From: Bradyrhizobium_A sp052115025
Lineage (GTDB): Bacteria > Pseudomonadota > Alphaproteobacteria > Rhizobiales > Xanthobacteraceae
Direction of reading: 5' to 3'
Length of the DNA stretch: 64,000 bases
Assembly (NCBI RefSeq): GCF_052115025.1
Contig: NZ_JBFRFW010000016.1
Coordinates: 1 to 64,000 of the forward strand
The notes beneath the pieces were generated by a model. The model saw only the letters and a program-made list of their open reading frames with translations, ran no database searches and had not been told where the DNA came from. Both the position numbers and the translations under genes were made by a program. Position 1 is the stretch's first letter. Each line of letters begins with the position of its first letter. This document shows positions 8,418 through 17,088 of this stretch, piece after piece.

Positions 8418-8999
8418 CTACTGGTCCTTGGTGGTCTGGCTGGCGCGGTCGGCGGCGGTGGTGGCTGCTCCCGTGACGCTCTGGCGGTTGAGCGACAGCC
8501 GCATGCCCTGTGTCGGCGCCGGCGCACGCCGCGCGCTGAGGGTGCGCGAGTTGACGCCCATCCACTGGATCTCGGCGCTGAGACGGCCGTATTCGATCTT
8601 CGGGCAGCGGTTCATCACCACCTTGATGCCGTGCGCCTCGGCCCTCGCCGCGGCGGCATCATCGCGCACGCCGAGCTGCATCCAGATCACTTTCGGCAAA
8701 GGCGACAGCGTCAGCGCCTCCTCGATGATGGGGGCGACATGCGCCGAGGCGCGGAAGATGTCGATCATGTCGATGGGGCGGTCGATGTCGCGCAGCGAGG
8801 CCACGAACGGCCTGCCGACGAGGCTCTTGCCGACCTGCCCCGGATTGATCGGGATCATGTCGTAGCCGCGCTCGGCGAGATATTTGAACGCAAAGTAGCT
8901 CGGACGCACGTTGACCGGCGAGGCGCCGATCATCGCGATGGTCTTCACCGCATTGAGGATGCCGCGGATGTAGTTGTCGTCGTAGGTGTCGTGATTCAT
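8418..8999 (-). CDS. CoA-binding domain protein (YccU-like)
   Basis: A 193-residue protein with a Rossmann-type CoA-binding domain: TIAMIGASPVNVRPSYFAFK near the N-terminus, MIPINPGQVGKSLVGRPFV, MIDIFRASAHVAPIIEEAL and KVIWMQLGVRDDAAAARAE. This is the YccU/CoA_binding_2 family, related to the CoA-binding domain of succinyl-CoA synthetase but standing alone; its cellular role is unknown. About 45 C-terminal residues (after IQWMGVNSRTLS) are an extra low-complexity tail. The start at 8999 (MNHDTYDDNY) matches the family best; 9011 is an in-frame alternative. It follows the crotonase gene by 22 bases, so they are probably co-transcribed. Confidence 0.8.
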   Translation of the reverse strand: MNHDTYDDNYIRGILNAVKTIAMIGASPVNVRPSYFAFKYLAERGYDMIPINPGQVGKSLVGRPFVASLRDIDRPIDMIDIFRASAHVAPIIEEALTLSPLPKVIWMQLGVRDDAAAARAEAHGIKVVMNRCPKIEYGRLSAEIQWMGVNSRTLSARRAPAPTQGMRLSLNRQSVTGAATTAADRASQTTKDQ

Positions 9000-9021
9000 T
9001 CTTGCTTGCATCGGCCGGTGT

Positions 9022-9846
9022 TCACCGGTCCTCCCAGGTCGGCGCGCGTTTCTCGATGAAGGCATTGATGCCTTCCTCGGCGTCGCGTGCCAGCATGTTT
9101 TCGGTCATCACCTCCGCGGCGTAGCGGTAGGCGTCCGCCAGTGGCATCTCGATCTGGCGGTAGAAGGCCTCCTTGCCGATCTTCACGGTGTGGGCGGACT
9201 TCGCCGCGACGCGCCGGGCGAGGGCGATCGCCGCGTCGCGCTCGGTGCCCGCCGGCACGACGTCATTGACAAGGCCAAGCTCCTGCGCACGTGCCGCCGG
9301 CACCGCCTCGCCGGTGAGCAGCATGTGCATGGCGTGCTTGCGCGGCACGTTGCGCGACAGCGCCACCATCGGGGTGGAGCAGAACAGGCCGATATCGACG
9401 CCGGGGGTCGCGAAGCCAGCGCGCTCGGAGGCGACCGCAAGGTCGCAGCTCGCCACCAGCTGGCAGCCGGCCGCGGTCGCAAGGCCCTGGACCGAGGCCA
9501 CCACGGGCTTCGGCAGCCGCACCACCGCCTGCATCATCGCGCTGCAGGCGTTCATGATGGTCGCGAAGTAGGCACGGCCGCGATCGGGATCGCCGCGCCG
9601 CGCGGTCAGTTCCTTGAGGTCGTGCCCCGACGAGAACACCGGGCCGTTGGCCGCGATCACCACGGCCCGTACGGTGCGGTCGTCCCGCGCGTCGTTCAGC
9701 GCGCCGTGGAGCGCAGCGATCAGCCCTTCCGACAGGCAGTTGCGCGCGGACGGGCGATTCAGGGTCAGAATGGTGACAGAATCAATCGTTTCGCGGGTGA
9801 GGATGTCGGATTGTGGGACTTGCATGGCTGGTCGCGAAGCGGTCAT
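9022..9846 (-). CDS. Enoyl-CoA hydratase/isomerase family protein, ECHDC3-like
   Basis: A 274-residue crotonase-fold protein. Oxyanion-hole segments are GPVFSSGHDLKEL and VQGLATAAGCQLVASCDLAV. The stretch that follows, FATPGVDIGLFCSTPMVAL, resembles the ECHDC3 subgroup rather than classical hydratases: the catalytic glutamate normally in a P-E-V-x-L-G motif is Gly here. Acyl-CoA binding is therefore likely, but ordinary hydratase activity is doubtful. ATG 9846 is used; ATG 9825 (MQVPQSD) is a good alternative, and neither has a clear ribosome site. It is the first gene of a probable pair with the CoA-binding protein and is divergent from the thioesterase at 9943. Confidence 0.82.
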   Translation of the reverse strand: MTASRPAMQVPQSDILTRETIDSVTILTLNRPSARNCLSEGLIAALHGALNDARDDRTVRAVVIAANGPVFSSGHDLKELTARRGDPDRGRAYFATIMNACSAMMQAVVRLPKPVVASVQGLATAAGCQLVASCDLAVASERAGFATPGVDIGLFCSTPMVALSRNVPRKHAMHMLLTGEAVPAARAQELGLVNDVVPAGTERDAAIALARRVAAKSAHTVKIGKEAFYRQIEMPLADAYRYAAEVMTENMLARDAEEGINAFIEKRAPTWEDR

Positions 9847-9942
9847 CGGCGTGTCACAAGGCTATTCATCGCCGGCACCCTAATGTAGACCGGGAGGCAA
9901 GGCGAGGCGAAAGCCACGCGAGAAGGGCAGGATTGAAGAATT

Positions 9943-10386
9943 ATGGTCGCAGCGAAGATGACTGTCGCCGAGCTGGAGCAGTTTCTGCAACGGGAGTTTC
10001 CCCAGGCCTTCAGCAACGGGGACATCGTGATCGAAAGTGCCGATGGCGAGACCTGCCTGCTGCGCCAGACCTACAGCGAGCGCATGTTGCGCCCGGGCGG
10101 GACGGTGTCCGGACCGACGCTGATGGCGCTCGCCGATTTCGCCATGTACGTCGTGCTGCTGTCGGCCATCGGGCCCGTGGGCCTTGCCGTCACCACCAAT
10201 CTCAACATCAATTTCCTGCGGAAGGGCCAGCCCGGCCAGGACGTGATGGCGGCCGCCCGTCTGCTCAAGCTCGGCAAGCGCCTCGCGGTCGGGGAGGTGA
10301 ACCTGCTGTCTGGCACGTCGCCGGACCCGATCGCCCACGTCACATCCACTTACTCTATTCCGTCTGCAGCTGTTTCGCAGCGGTAA
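9943..10386 (+). CDS. PaaI-type hotdog-fold thioesterase
   Basis: A 147-residue hotdog-fold protein of the PaaI/YdiI acyl-CoA thioesterase group. The core shows LRPGGTVSGPTLMALADFAM, the region holding the catalytic acid in this family, followed by VGLAVTTNLNINFLRKG and VGEVNLLSG on the later strands. The substrate cannot be told. ATG 9943 is preceded by GAAG; ATG 9958 is an internal alternative. It lies 140 bp upstream of rplM but is probably separated from it by the rplM promoter, and it shares a short divergent gap with the crotonase gene. Confidence 0.83.
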   Translation: MVAAKMTVAELEQFLQREFPQAFSNGDIVIESADGETCLLRQTYSERMLRPGGTVSGPTLMALADFAMYVVLLSAIGPVGLAVTTNLNINFLRKGQPGQDVMAAARLLKLGKRLAVGEVNLLSGTSPDPIAHVTSTYSIPSAAVSQR

Positions 10387-10443
10387 TATCGCACCATATT
10401 TTTAATTCATTGAATTTACAGGTGTATTTTTGACGTTGGGGCG

Positions 10444-10472
10444 TTGACGCTGACGGGCTCTTTCTCTAGAAA
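10444..10472 (+). promoter_or_regulatory. Probable sigma-70 promoter of rplM-rpsI
   Basis: TTGACG (10444-10449) is separated by exactly 17 bases from TAGAAA (10467-10472), predicting a start near 10479 and a leader of about 48 bases before rplM. An AT-rich stretch at 10388-10435 lies just upstream and could act as an UP element. This is inferred from pattern only. Confidence 0.55.
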
Positions 10473-10526
10473 CCGGGCCAGCGCGGCGCATGCCGCCGCA
10501 ACCTGTTTTTCAATTGGACATCTCAC

Positions 10527-10991
10527 ATGACAACGTTTTCGGCGAAGCCGGCCGAGGTCGAGAAGAAGTGGGTGCTGATCGACGCCAAGGGTCTGGTCGT
10601 CGGCCGCCTCGCGACCCTCGTCTCGATGCGCCTGCGCGGCAAGCATCGGCCCACCTACACCCCCCATGTCGATGATGGCGACAACGTCATCATCATCAAC
10701 GCGGACAAGGTCGTGCTGACCGGCCGCAAGCGCGAGAAGAAGGTGTACTACCATCACACCGGCTTCATCGGCGGCATCAAGGAGCGCACCGCGCGCTCGA
10801 TCCTCGAAGGCCGCTTCCCGGAGCGCGTCCTGGAGAAGGCCGTTGAGCGCATGCTGCCGCGTGGTCCGCTGGGCCGCAAGCAGCTCGGCAACCTGCGCGT
10901 TTACGCCGGTGCGGAGCACCCGCACGAGGCGCAGCAGCCGGAAGTCATCGACATCGCATCACTGAATCGCAAGAACACGAGGGTCGCGTAA
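10527..10991 (+). CDS. rplM: 50S ribosomal protein L13
   Basis: 154 residues, close to the usual 140-155. The family signature is clear: EKKWVLIDAKGLVVGRLATL at the start, HVDDGDNVIIINADKVVLTG in the middle and MLPRGPLGRKQLGNLRVYAG near the end. L13 binds 23S rRNA early in large-subunit assembly. It is followed after 2 bases by rpsI, the conserved rplM-rpsI pair. Confidence 0.97.
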   Translation: MTTFSAKPAEVEKKWVLIDAKGLVVGRLATLVSMRLRGKHRPTYTPHVDDGDNVIIINADKVVLTGRKREKKVYYHHTGFIGGIKERTARSILEGRFPERVLEKAVERMLPRGPLGRKQLGNLRVYAGAEHPHEAQQPEVIDIASLNRKNTRVA

Positions 10992-10993
10992 TC

Positions 10994-11473
10994 ATGGCCG
11001 AGTCCATTCAATCGCTCGACCAGCTGTCGTCGCTGAAGGTGACGACGACCGCCGAGGCTCCGAAGTACGTCAAGAAGGTCGACAAGTTCGGTCGCGCCTA
11101 TGCCACCGGCAAGCGCAAGGACGCGGTCGCCCGTGTCTGGATCAAGCCGGGTTCCGGCAAGATCGTCGTCAACACCCGCGAGTTCGAAGTCTACTTCGCT
11201 CGCCCGGTGCTGCGCATGATGATCGAGCAGCCGCTCAGCATCGCGGCCCGCGCCGGTCAGTATGACGTGATCTGCACCGTGTCCGGCGGCGGCCTGTCGG
11301 GCCAGGCGGGCGCCGTGCGCCACGGCCTGTCCAAGGCGCTGACCAACATGGAGCCGGAGCTCCGCGGCGTCCTCAAGAAGGGCGGCTTCCTCACCCGCGA
11401 CTCGCGCGTCGTCGAGCGCAAGAAGTACGGCCGCGCCAAGGCCCGCCGCAGCTTCCAGTTCTCGAAGCGCTGA
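10994..11473 (+). CDS. rpsI: 30S ribosomal protein S9
   Basis: 159 residues, longer than the usual 130 because of an N-terminal extension of about 30 residues, common in alphaproteobacterial S9. The core has GRAYATGKRKDAVARVWIKP, GGGLSGQAGAVRHGLSKAL and the C-terminal tail KARRSFQFSKR that reaches the P-site tRNA. ATG 10994 lies 2 bases after the rplM stop, so translation is probably coupled. A strong terminator follows. Confidence 0.97.
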   Translation: MAESIQSLDQLSSLKVTTTAEAPKYVKKVDKFGRAYATGKRKDAVARVWIKPGSGKIVVNTREFEVYFARPVLRMMIEQPLSIAARAGQYDVICTVSGGGLSGQAGAVRHGLSKALTNMEPELRGVLKKGGFLTRDSRVVERKKYGRAKARRSFQFSKR

Positions 11474-11510
11474 TATTTTGTTGTTGCGCCGTTCGGCGCG
11501 GCAAACCGGA

Positions 11511-11536
11511 AAAGGGCAGCCTCGGCTGCCCTTTTT
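11511..11536 (+). terminator. Rho-independent terminator of rplM-rpsI
   Basis: AAAGGGCAGC (11511-11520) pairs with GCTGCCCTTT (11525-11534) around a CTCG tetraloop, ending in a run of six T (11531-11536). It lies 38 bases after the rpsI stop. Confidence 0.9.
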
Positions 11537-11760
11537 TGCGTTTGGGGTGGCCTTGCGCGGCCGCGCGGAGCGGGTTTTGCCTTCGAAGGACTGTTCTTGG
11601 TTTCAAATTGATTGCTGAAAACCGCGCGGTTTTTGCGAAAACTGCGGGGCGCCGGAAAACCATTTCCGAACACCACGCCGGTAAAATCGGCTGCAGAAGA
11701 AGGGGCCTATGCAGCTCCATCCGCTTTGGAAAGCCTTTCGTCTCTGGCTGGTGGGCAAGT

Positions 11761-13005
11761 ATGTCGTTGGATATCTCGACACTCTATCTCGTTGCGGCTC
11801 TGGTCGCGGCAATGCTCGGCGCGTTGCTTCTGTTCTTCTGGCGTCAGGAACGAATTCCGGCGCTCGGCTGGTGGGGAGCGGCCTATCTTCTCGGGTCGGT
11901 GTCGATCGGGGTCTGGGTCCTCGCCGGTGCCAGACTTGGCGGAGCGGTGCTGCTGGCGGTCAACGTCATCGGCTTCGTGGCCTGCGGCATGGTCTGGACG
12001 GCCGCGCGCGTGTTCCACGGCCGCCGGCCGAACTGGTTCGGCCTGTGCGGCGGCGCCGCGGTCTGGACCGCGACCGTCCTGGTGTTCGGCGACGAGCAGT
12101 TTCTCGAGACAGTGGTGAGCGCCGCGATCGTTGCCGCGTACGCCGCGGTCACGGCCAGCGAACTGTGGTCGGAGCGGCGCAGCTCGATGCGGTCGCGCTG
12201 GCCGGCGCTGGCGATTCCGGTGCTGCACGGCATGGTGCTGATGCTGCCGATCGCGCTCGGTGGGCTGCTGTCGTCCCGTGACGATGCGTTCCGGGCCAAT
12301 AGCGTTTGGGTCATCATCTTCGCCATCGAGCTCGTGCTGTATGCCGTGGGCACGGTGTTCATCATCTTCATGATGGTCAGCGATCGCACCGTGCGGGCGC
12401 ACAAGGCCGCCGCGTCGATCGATCCGCTCACCGGGCTGCTCAATCGCCGCGGCTTCAGCGAGGCAACCGGGCGCATGATCGAGCGCGAGGCCAAGGCCGG
12501 CCGGCCGGTCACGGTGATGATCTTCGACATCGACCACTTCAAGTCGATCAACGACCGTTTCGGCCATCCCGCAGGCGACGAGGTGTTGAAGCTGTTCGCG
12601 GCGGTGATCACCGCCAACCTGCGCATCACCGACCTGATCGGCCGCATCGGCGGCGAGGAGTTCGCGGCGATGCTGCCCTGTGCGATCGACGAGACGCTGC
12701 TCGCTGCCGAACGCGTGCGTCACGCGTTCCAGGGCTGCGGCATCGAGGTCGACGACGCGCCGGTCGAGACCACGGTCAGCATCGGCGTGGCGGGCGGCCC
12801 GCCGGACACCGAGCTCGACGTGCTGCTGGCGAGCGCCGACACCGCGCTCTACCGGGCCAAGCGCGGCGGCCGTAACCGAGTCGAGGTCGCGACCGAAGAG
12901 CCGCTGTCGCTGGAGGAGAGCCGCCGCCAGCAGGCCGCGCAGACTGCGCCGCGCAAGGCGAGTGTGGTGCGTCAGACCGGCAGCGTGGTCGGCGCCGCAC
13001 AGTAA
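11761..13005 (+). CDS. Membrane-bound diguanylate cyclase (GGDEF)
   Basis: A 414-residue protein with five or more N-terminal membrane helices (residues about 5-210; no recognised sensor) and a C-terminal GGDEF domain that would make cyclic di-GMP from two GTP. The active loop is GGEEF (297-301), an active variant. The inhibitory I-site RITD (288-291) sits the canonical five residues before it, so product inhibition is expected. DIDHFKSINDRFGHPAGDEVL carries the metal and base contacts. ATG 11761 follows GGTGGG; the frame stays open upstream but that part looks non-coding. It is preceded by the rpsI terminator, so it has its own promoter. A link to the exopolysaccharide genes is possible but not shown. 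Confidence 0.92.
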   Translation: MSLDISTLYLVAALVAAMLGALLLFFWRQERIPALGWWGAAYLLGSVSIGVWVLAGARLGGAVLLAVNVIGFVACGMVWTAARVFHGRRPNWFGLCGGAAVWTATVLVFGDEQFLETVVSAAIVAAYAAVTASELWSERRSSMRSRWPALAIPVLHGMVLMLPIALGGLLSSRDDAFRANSVWVIIFAIELVLYAVGTVFIIFMMVSDRTVRAHKAAASIDPLTGLLNRRGFSEATGRMIEREAKAGRPVTVMIFDIDHFKSINDRFGHPAGDEVLKLFAAVITANLRITDLIGRIGGEEFAAMLPCAIDETLLAAERVRHAFQGCGIEVDDAPVETTVSIGVAGGPPDTELDVLLASADTALYRAKRGGRNRVEVATEEPLSLEESRRQQAAQTAPRKASVVRQTGSVVGAAQ

Positions 13006-13064
13006 TTCGCCTCCTCCGCGAAAAGCTAACGGGGCGTTTACCATGTCGCCCCTAGCATCAGCGC

Positions 13065-13310
13065 ATGTTGACGCGCATCGATCCACAACGCCACGCCGCC
13101 CTGAACGCGCTGGAAGCCAGCATCACGTCCGCACGGGCAGGTTTCGCCTGCCTGTTTTCGTCGTCCGACGAGTATGAGCGCGCCCTGATCGACGAGCGTC
13201 GCGCCGCGGGACGCTATGGGCGCCATGCGCCGCCGTCGAGCCGCTGGCCGGTGGTGTTGTTCGTCGGGCTCGCGCTGATGGTGGCGGGTCTGGCGCTGCT
13301 GATGGTCTGA
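13065..13310 (+). CDS. Small hypothetical protein with C-terminal membrane helix
   Basis: An 81-residue frame. The first 60 residues are polar (ASITSARAGFACLF, then SSSDEYERALIDERRAAGRY); the last 20 form a hydrophobic helix, VVLFVGLALMVAGLALLMV. I do not recognise a family. It reads plausibly as coding (ordered polar domain plus tail anchor, same strand as both neighbours, 59 bp after the GGDEF gene), but no ribosome site stands out. Confidence 0.5.
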   Translation: MLTRIDPQRHAALNALEASITSARAGFACLFSSSDEYERALIDERRAAGRYGRHAPPSSRWPVVLFVGLALMVAGLALLMV

Positions 13311-13434
13311 CCCGGGGTCCCTGCCGCCCGGGCCGTTTCGACCCTGCGTGCTTCCGAATTTGTTTGTCGCTGCGGGCCCGAGCCGCTATGGACGTCGTCC
13401 GACAGCAATCGACGCGCCGCGGAGGGGCATCCAG

Positions 13435-13734
13435 ATGATCACCGAAATCGCTCAGATCGAGGTCAAGCCGGGTAGCGAGGCGGATTTCGAGGCGGCCGTG
13501 GTCAAGGCCAAGGCTGCGTTCGGCCGCGCCAGGGGCTTTCATGGCTTCGAGCTGCATCGCTCGATCGAGAAGCCGCAGCGTTATCGCCTCGTCGTGAAGT
13601 GGGAGACGCTGGAAGCTCACACCGTCGACTTCCGTGGCTCCGAGAATTTCGCCGAATGGCGCGCACTGGTCGGGCCGTTCTTCGCGTCGCCCCCGGAGGT
13701 CGAGCACACGCAGACGGTCGTCACCACCGCCTGA
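13435..13734 (+). CDS. Antibiotic biosynthesis monooxygenase (ABM) domain protein
   Basis: A 99-residue single-domain protein of the ABM dimeric alpha/beta-barrel superfamily: ITEIAQIEVKPGSEADFEAA, RARGFHGFELHRSIEKPQRY, LVVKWETLEAHTVDFR and the tail PEVEHTQTV. Members include quinol monooxygenases and heme-degrading enzymes; nothing here points to one substrate. ATG 13435 is preceded by GGAGGGG at 13421-13427, which fixes the start. It is convergent with the permease at 13745 (10-bp gap). Confidence 0.82.
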   Translation: MITEIAQIEVKPGSEADFEAAVVKAKAAFGRARGFHGFELHRSIEKPQRYRLVVKWETLEAHTVDFRGSENFAEWRALVGPFFASPPEVEHTQTVVTTA

Positions 13735-13744
13735 CGCCGGCGGC

Positions 13745-14890
13745 TCAGGCTGCCGCAGCCCTCGCGCCGGTGTCGGCTGCGGGTTTGCCGTCGGCTTCGC
13801 CATAGACGTGCTTGAGCACCACCTTGGTCACCGCGATCAGGGGGAGTGCCAGCGCGAGGCCCCACAGCCCGAACAGCACGCCGAGGAAAATCTGTGACGC
13901 GAACAGCGTTGCCGGCGGGATGTTGATGGCATGCCGCTGGATCAGCGGGGTAAGGATGTTACCCTCCAGGAACTGCAGCGACGCATAGAGGCCGAATGCG
14001 CTGATCACGGCCGTCCAGCCCGAGCCCAGGCTCGCCAGCACGATGATGATGCCGGCAATGAACGAGCCGACCGTCGGGATGAAGGTCAGCAGGCCGGCCT
14101 GGAAGCCGAGCACCAGCGCCCCGGGAATGCCGATGATGGTCAGCCCGGTCCATGCGATCAGGAAAATGACACTCATGGTGGTGATCTGGCCGAGCAGCCA
14201 GCGCCGCAGGGTTTCGGCGACGTCGTCGACGAGCCGCGCCGCATAGGCCTTGTGCCGTCTGGGGACGAAGCTGAGCATGCCGTTGCGGTAGACGTCCGGC
14301 TGCAGCGCCAGCATCACGCCCAGCAGGACCACGACGAAGATGTTGCCGACGGTGCCGAACACGCCGAGCAGCAGCTTTGCGGTCTGGCCGAGCACGGCGG
14401 TGGTGCCCGAAGCGATGGTGCCGGCGCTCGGCAGTTCGGGCTTGGTGCGCGGCGTGCTGTCCGTGGCCGGCGTGGTCGACGGCCCGAGGGCCGTCGCCGG
14501 ATCGAGGAAGCTGGTGTCGATGCCGTGCTGATCGAGGAACGACTTCACCGTGCCGACCTGGGAACGGATCGTCGTGGTGAGGGCGCTCGCCTGCTGGGCG
14601 ATGGTGGCGCCGCCGAGCACGACGACGCTGGAGATGATGCCGGTCAGCAGCGCGCAGACGAGGGCCAGCCGCAGCAGGTAGGGGCCGCCGATCAGGCGCC
14701 CCAGCAGGTGGCTGAGCGCATTCAGGAACACGCCAAACAGGATGCCGGCAAAGATCAGGAACAGTGTCGCGGCGGCGTACCATACCAGCGCGAGGAACGC
14801 GGCGAAGGCGACGATGACGCAGCCACCGAGGGCGATCGACCGCGCCAGGGAGGGGGGCTGCGGCGCGGGATCGGCGGATGCGGGGGTCAT
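13745..14890 (-). CDS. AI-2E/PerM family permease
   Basis: A 381-residue polytopic membrane protein of the AI-2E family transporter (UPF0118/PerM) type. Features are an N-terminal helix pair, FLIFAGILFGVFLNALSHLL, a long extracytoplasmic loop (about 90-180, Pro/Thr-rich) and the C-terminal helices with TFIPTVGSFIAGIIIVLA and LQFLEGNILTPLIQ, the best conserved parts. Family members export signals or small ions and solutes; the substrate is unknown here. ATG 14890 follows GAGGTGACGA. It is preceded by the glnA terminator, so it is an independent unit. Confidence 0.85.
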   Translation of the reverse strand: MTPASADPAPQPPSLARSIALGGCVIVAFAAFLALVWYAAATLFLIFAGILFGVFLNALSHLLGRLIGGPYLLRLALVCALLTGIISSVVVLGGATIAQQASALTTTIRSQVGTVKSFLDQHGIDTSFLDPATALGPSTTPATDSTPRTKPELPSAGTIASGTTAVLGQTAKLLLGVFGTVGNIFVVVLLGVMLALQPDVYRNGMLSFVPRRHKAYAARLVDDVAETLRRWLLGQITTMSVIFLIAWTGLTIIGIPGALVLGFQAGLLTFIPTVGSFIAGIIIVLASLGSGWTAVISAFGLYASLQFLEGNILTPLIQRHAINIPPATLFASQIFLGVLFGLWGLALALPLIAVTKVVLKHVYGEADGKPAADTGARAAAA

Positions 14891-14987
14891 TCGTCACCTC
14901 GTGAAGCGGGCGGCCATTCTTCGCCGAACGCGCGGCAGGGATCAAGCGCCCTTGCCGGAACCGGCACGGCCCGCCTGCAGGGCTGCC

Positions 14988-15019
14988 AAAAAAAGAAAGG
15001 CGCCCGCGAGGGCGCCTTT
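14988..15019 (-). terminator. Rho-independent terminator of glnB-glnA
   Basis: On the minus strand AAAGGCGCCC (15019-15010) pairs with GGGCGCCTTT (15005-14996) around a 4-base loop, followed by C and a run of seven T (14994-14988). It lies 30 bases beyond the glnA stop. Confidence 0.92.
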
Positions 15020-15048
15020 CGCACGTCCGGGACGGAGCCCGACGACGC

Positions 15049-16458
15049 TTAGTTCGAGTAGTACATCTCGAACTCGACCGGATGCGGGGTCATCTCGAAG
15101 CGAGCGACCTCGGTCATCTTGAGCTCGATGTAGCTGTCGATGAAGTCGTCATCGAACACGCCGCCGGCCTTGAGGTAGGCGCGATCCTTGTCGAGGCTCT
15201 CCAGCGCTTCGCGCAGGCTGCCGCAAACCGTCGGGATCTCCTTGAGCTCTTCCTTCGGCAGGTCGTACAGATCCTTGTCCATGGCAGCGCCCGGATCGAT
15301 CTTGTTCTTGATGCCGTCGAGGCCGGCCATCAGCATCGCGGCGAAGGCGAGATAGGGGTTCGCCATCGGATCCGGGAAGCGGACCTCGACGCGCTTGGCC
15401 TTCGGCGAGGTGGTGTAGGGGATGCGGCAGGACGCGGAGCGGTTGCGCGCCGAGTAGGCGAGCAGCACCGGCGCCTCATAGCCCGGGACCAGACGCTTGT
15501 AGGAGTTGGTCGACGGGTTGGTGAAGGCGTTCAGCGACTTGGCGTGCTTGATGATGCCGCCGATGTAGTGCAGGCAGGTCTCCGAGAGGTCGGCATACTT
15601 GTTGCCGGCGAACATCGGCTTGCCTTCCTTCCAGATCGACTGGTGCACGTGCATGCCCGAGCCGTTGTCGCCGTAGACCGGCTTCGGCATGAAGGTGGCG
15701 GTCTTGCCGTAGATGTGCGCGACCTGATGGATGCAGTACTTGTAGATCTGCATCTGGTCGGCCATCAGCGTCAGGGTATCGAACTTCATGCCGAGCTCGT
15801 GCTGGGCCGACGCCACCTCGTGGTGGTGCTTCTCGACCTTGACGCCCATCTTGGCCATGGCGCCGAGCATTTCCGAGCGCATGTCCTGCACGCTGTCCTG
15901 CGGCGGCACCGGGAAGTAGCCGGCCTTGGTGCGGATGCGGTGGCCGAGGTTGCCGCCCTCATACTCGGTGTCCGAGTTGGTCGGCAGTTCGACCTGGTCG
16001 AGCTTGAAGCCGGTGTTGTAGGGGTTCGCCGCGTAGCGCACGTCGTCGAACACGAAGAACTCGGCTTCCGGGCCGACGAACACGGTGTCGCCGATGCCGA
16101 GTGCCTTGACCTGGGCTTCCGCCTTCTTGGCGATGCCGCGCGGGTCGCGGTTGTAGGGCTCGCCGGTGGTCGGCTCGAGCACGTCGCAGGTCAGCACCAG
16201 GGTGGTTTCGGCGAAGAAGGGGTCGATCGACGCGGTCACCGGATCCGGCATCAGGCACATGTCGGACTCGTTGATCGCCTTCCAGCCCGCAATCGACGAG
16301 CCGTCGAACATGATGCCTTCAGCGAAGGTCTCTTCCTCGATCATGCTGACGTCGAAGGTGACGTGCTGCCACTTGCCGCGCGGATCGGTGAAACGGAAGT
16401 CGACGTACTTGACGTCGTTGTCCTTGATCGTCTTCAGGACGTCTTTGGCGGTCTTCAT
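15049..16458 (-). CDS. glnA: Glutamine synthetase type I
   Basis: 469 residues, the standard GSI length. It makes glutamine from glutamate, ammonia and ATP. Visible signatures are VKYVDFRFTDPRGKWQHVTF, the metal-site stretch FVGPEAEFFVFDDV, NGSGMHVHQSIWKEGKPMFA, and NRSASCRIP for ATP binding. The adenylylation tyrosine is in DKDLYDLPKEE, so control by GlnE-type adenylyltransferase is expected. ATG 16458 follows AAGGGGTACTC. It lies 88 bp downstream of glnB on the same strand and ends in a terminator, so the two form a nitrogen-regulated operon. Confidence 0.98.
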   Translation of the reverse strand: MKTAKDVLKTIKDNDVKYVDFRFTDPRGKWQHVTFDVSMIEEETFAEGIMFDGSSIAGWKAINESDMCLMPDPVTASIDPFFAETTLVLTCDVLEPTTGEPYNRDPRGIAKKAEAQVKALGIGDTVFVGPEAEFFVFDDVRYAANPYNTGFKLDQVELPTNSDTEYEGGNLGHRIRTKAGYFPVPPQDSVQDMRSEMLGAMAKMGVKVEKHHHEVASAQHELGMKFDTLTLMADQMQIYKYCIHQVAHIYGKTATFMPKPVYGDNGSGMHVHQSIWKEGKPMFAGNKYADLSETCLHYIGGIIKHAKSLNAFTNPSTNSYKRLVPGYEAPVLLAYSARNRSASCRIPYTTSPKAKRVEVRFPDPMANPYLAFAAMLMAGLDGIKNKIDPGAAMDKDLYDLPKEELKEIPTVCGSLREALESLDKDRAYLKAGGVFDDDFIDSYIELKMTEVARFEMTPHPVEFEMYYSN

Positions 16459-16546
16459 GAGTACCCCTTGTCTGTACGGGCCTTGGTCGTGATGAGACGG
16501 CCGCAGCGGGCGGCCGTGTGGTGGGAGGGAAGTCGAAATTGTCGGG

Positions 16547-16885
16547 TTAGATGGCGTCCAGGCCGGATTCTCCAGTTCTGATGCGAATGGCTTCTTCGAT
16601 GTTGGAAACGAAAATCTTGCCGTCGCCGATCCGGCCAGTCTGTGCGGCACGGCGGATAGCATCAATTGCCTTCTCGACCAACTCGTCGGAGATGACAATT
16701 TCAATTTTCACCTTGGGCAGGAAATCGACGATGTATTCTGCGCCCCGGTACAGCTCCGCATGCCCTTTCTGGCGGCCGAAGCCCTTGGCCTCGGTGACCG
16801 TGATGCCCTGAAGTCCGACCTCCTGAAGCGCCTCTTTCACCTCGTCGAGCTTGAAGGGTTTGATGATCGCCTCGATTTTCTTCAC
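16547..16885 (-). CDS. glnB: Nitrogen regulatory protein PII
   Basis: 112 residues, exactly the usual PII length. It senses 2-oxoglutarate, ATP/ADP and glutamine, and passes the nitrogen state to NtrB and to the glutamine synthetase adenylyltransferase. The T-loop holds the uridylylation site Tyr51 in RGAEYIVDF, the B-loop is TGRIGDGKIF, and the start KKIEAIIKPFKLDEV is typical. The GTG start at 16885 is chosen because GGGGAGA precedes it by 6 bases and the length then matches the family. It is the first gene of the glnB-glnA operon, behind a sigma-54 type promoter. Confidence 0.97.
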   Translation of the reverse strand: MKKIEAIIKPFKLDEVKEALQEVGLQGITVTEAKGFGRQKGHAELYRGAEYIVDFLPKVKIEIVISDELVEKAIDAIRRAAQTGRIGDGKIFVSNIEEAIRIRTGESGLDAI

Positions 16886-16987
16886 TGAACGTCTCCCCGG
16901 CACTCCGAAGCTGCAGAGCGGGCCTGTGCTCTCGCTGTCGTCTGAGGCGCGCGTGCACGACAACGCGCCAATGGAGCCCTCCTGTAA

Positions 16988-17003
16988 GCAGGGTCTGTGC
17001 CAA
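16988..17003 (-). promoter_or_regulatory. Sigma-54 (-24/-12) promoter of glnB-glnA
   Basis: Minus-strand sequence TTGGCAC-N5-CTGC (17003 to 16988) has the invariant GG and GC exactly 10 bases apart, and the flanking YTGGCAC part is perfect. The predicted start is near 16976, giving a leader of about 90 bases. Established knowledge: glnB-glnA of Bradyrhizobium is transcribed from tandem promoters, one NtrC/sigma-54 dependent. Confidence 0.78.
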
Positions 17004-17088
17004 GTTGGAAAGCGCTGAAAAACGAGAATAGTATCAGTGTATTAAGGCGAACGGGCGAGCCTTGGTTGAGGCGCTGATGGGATGGTTT

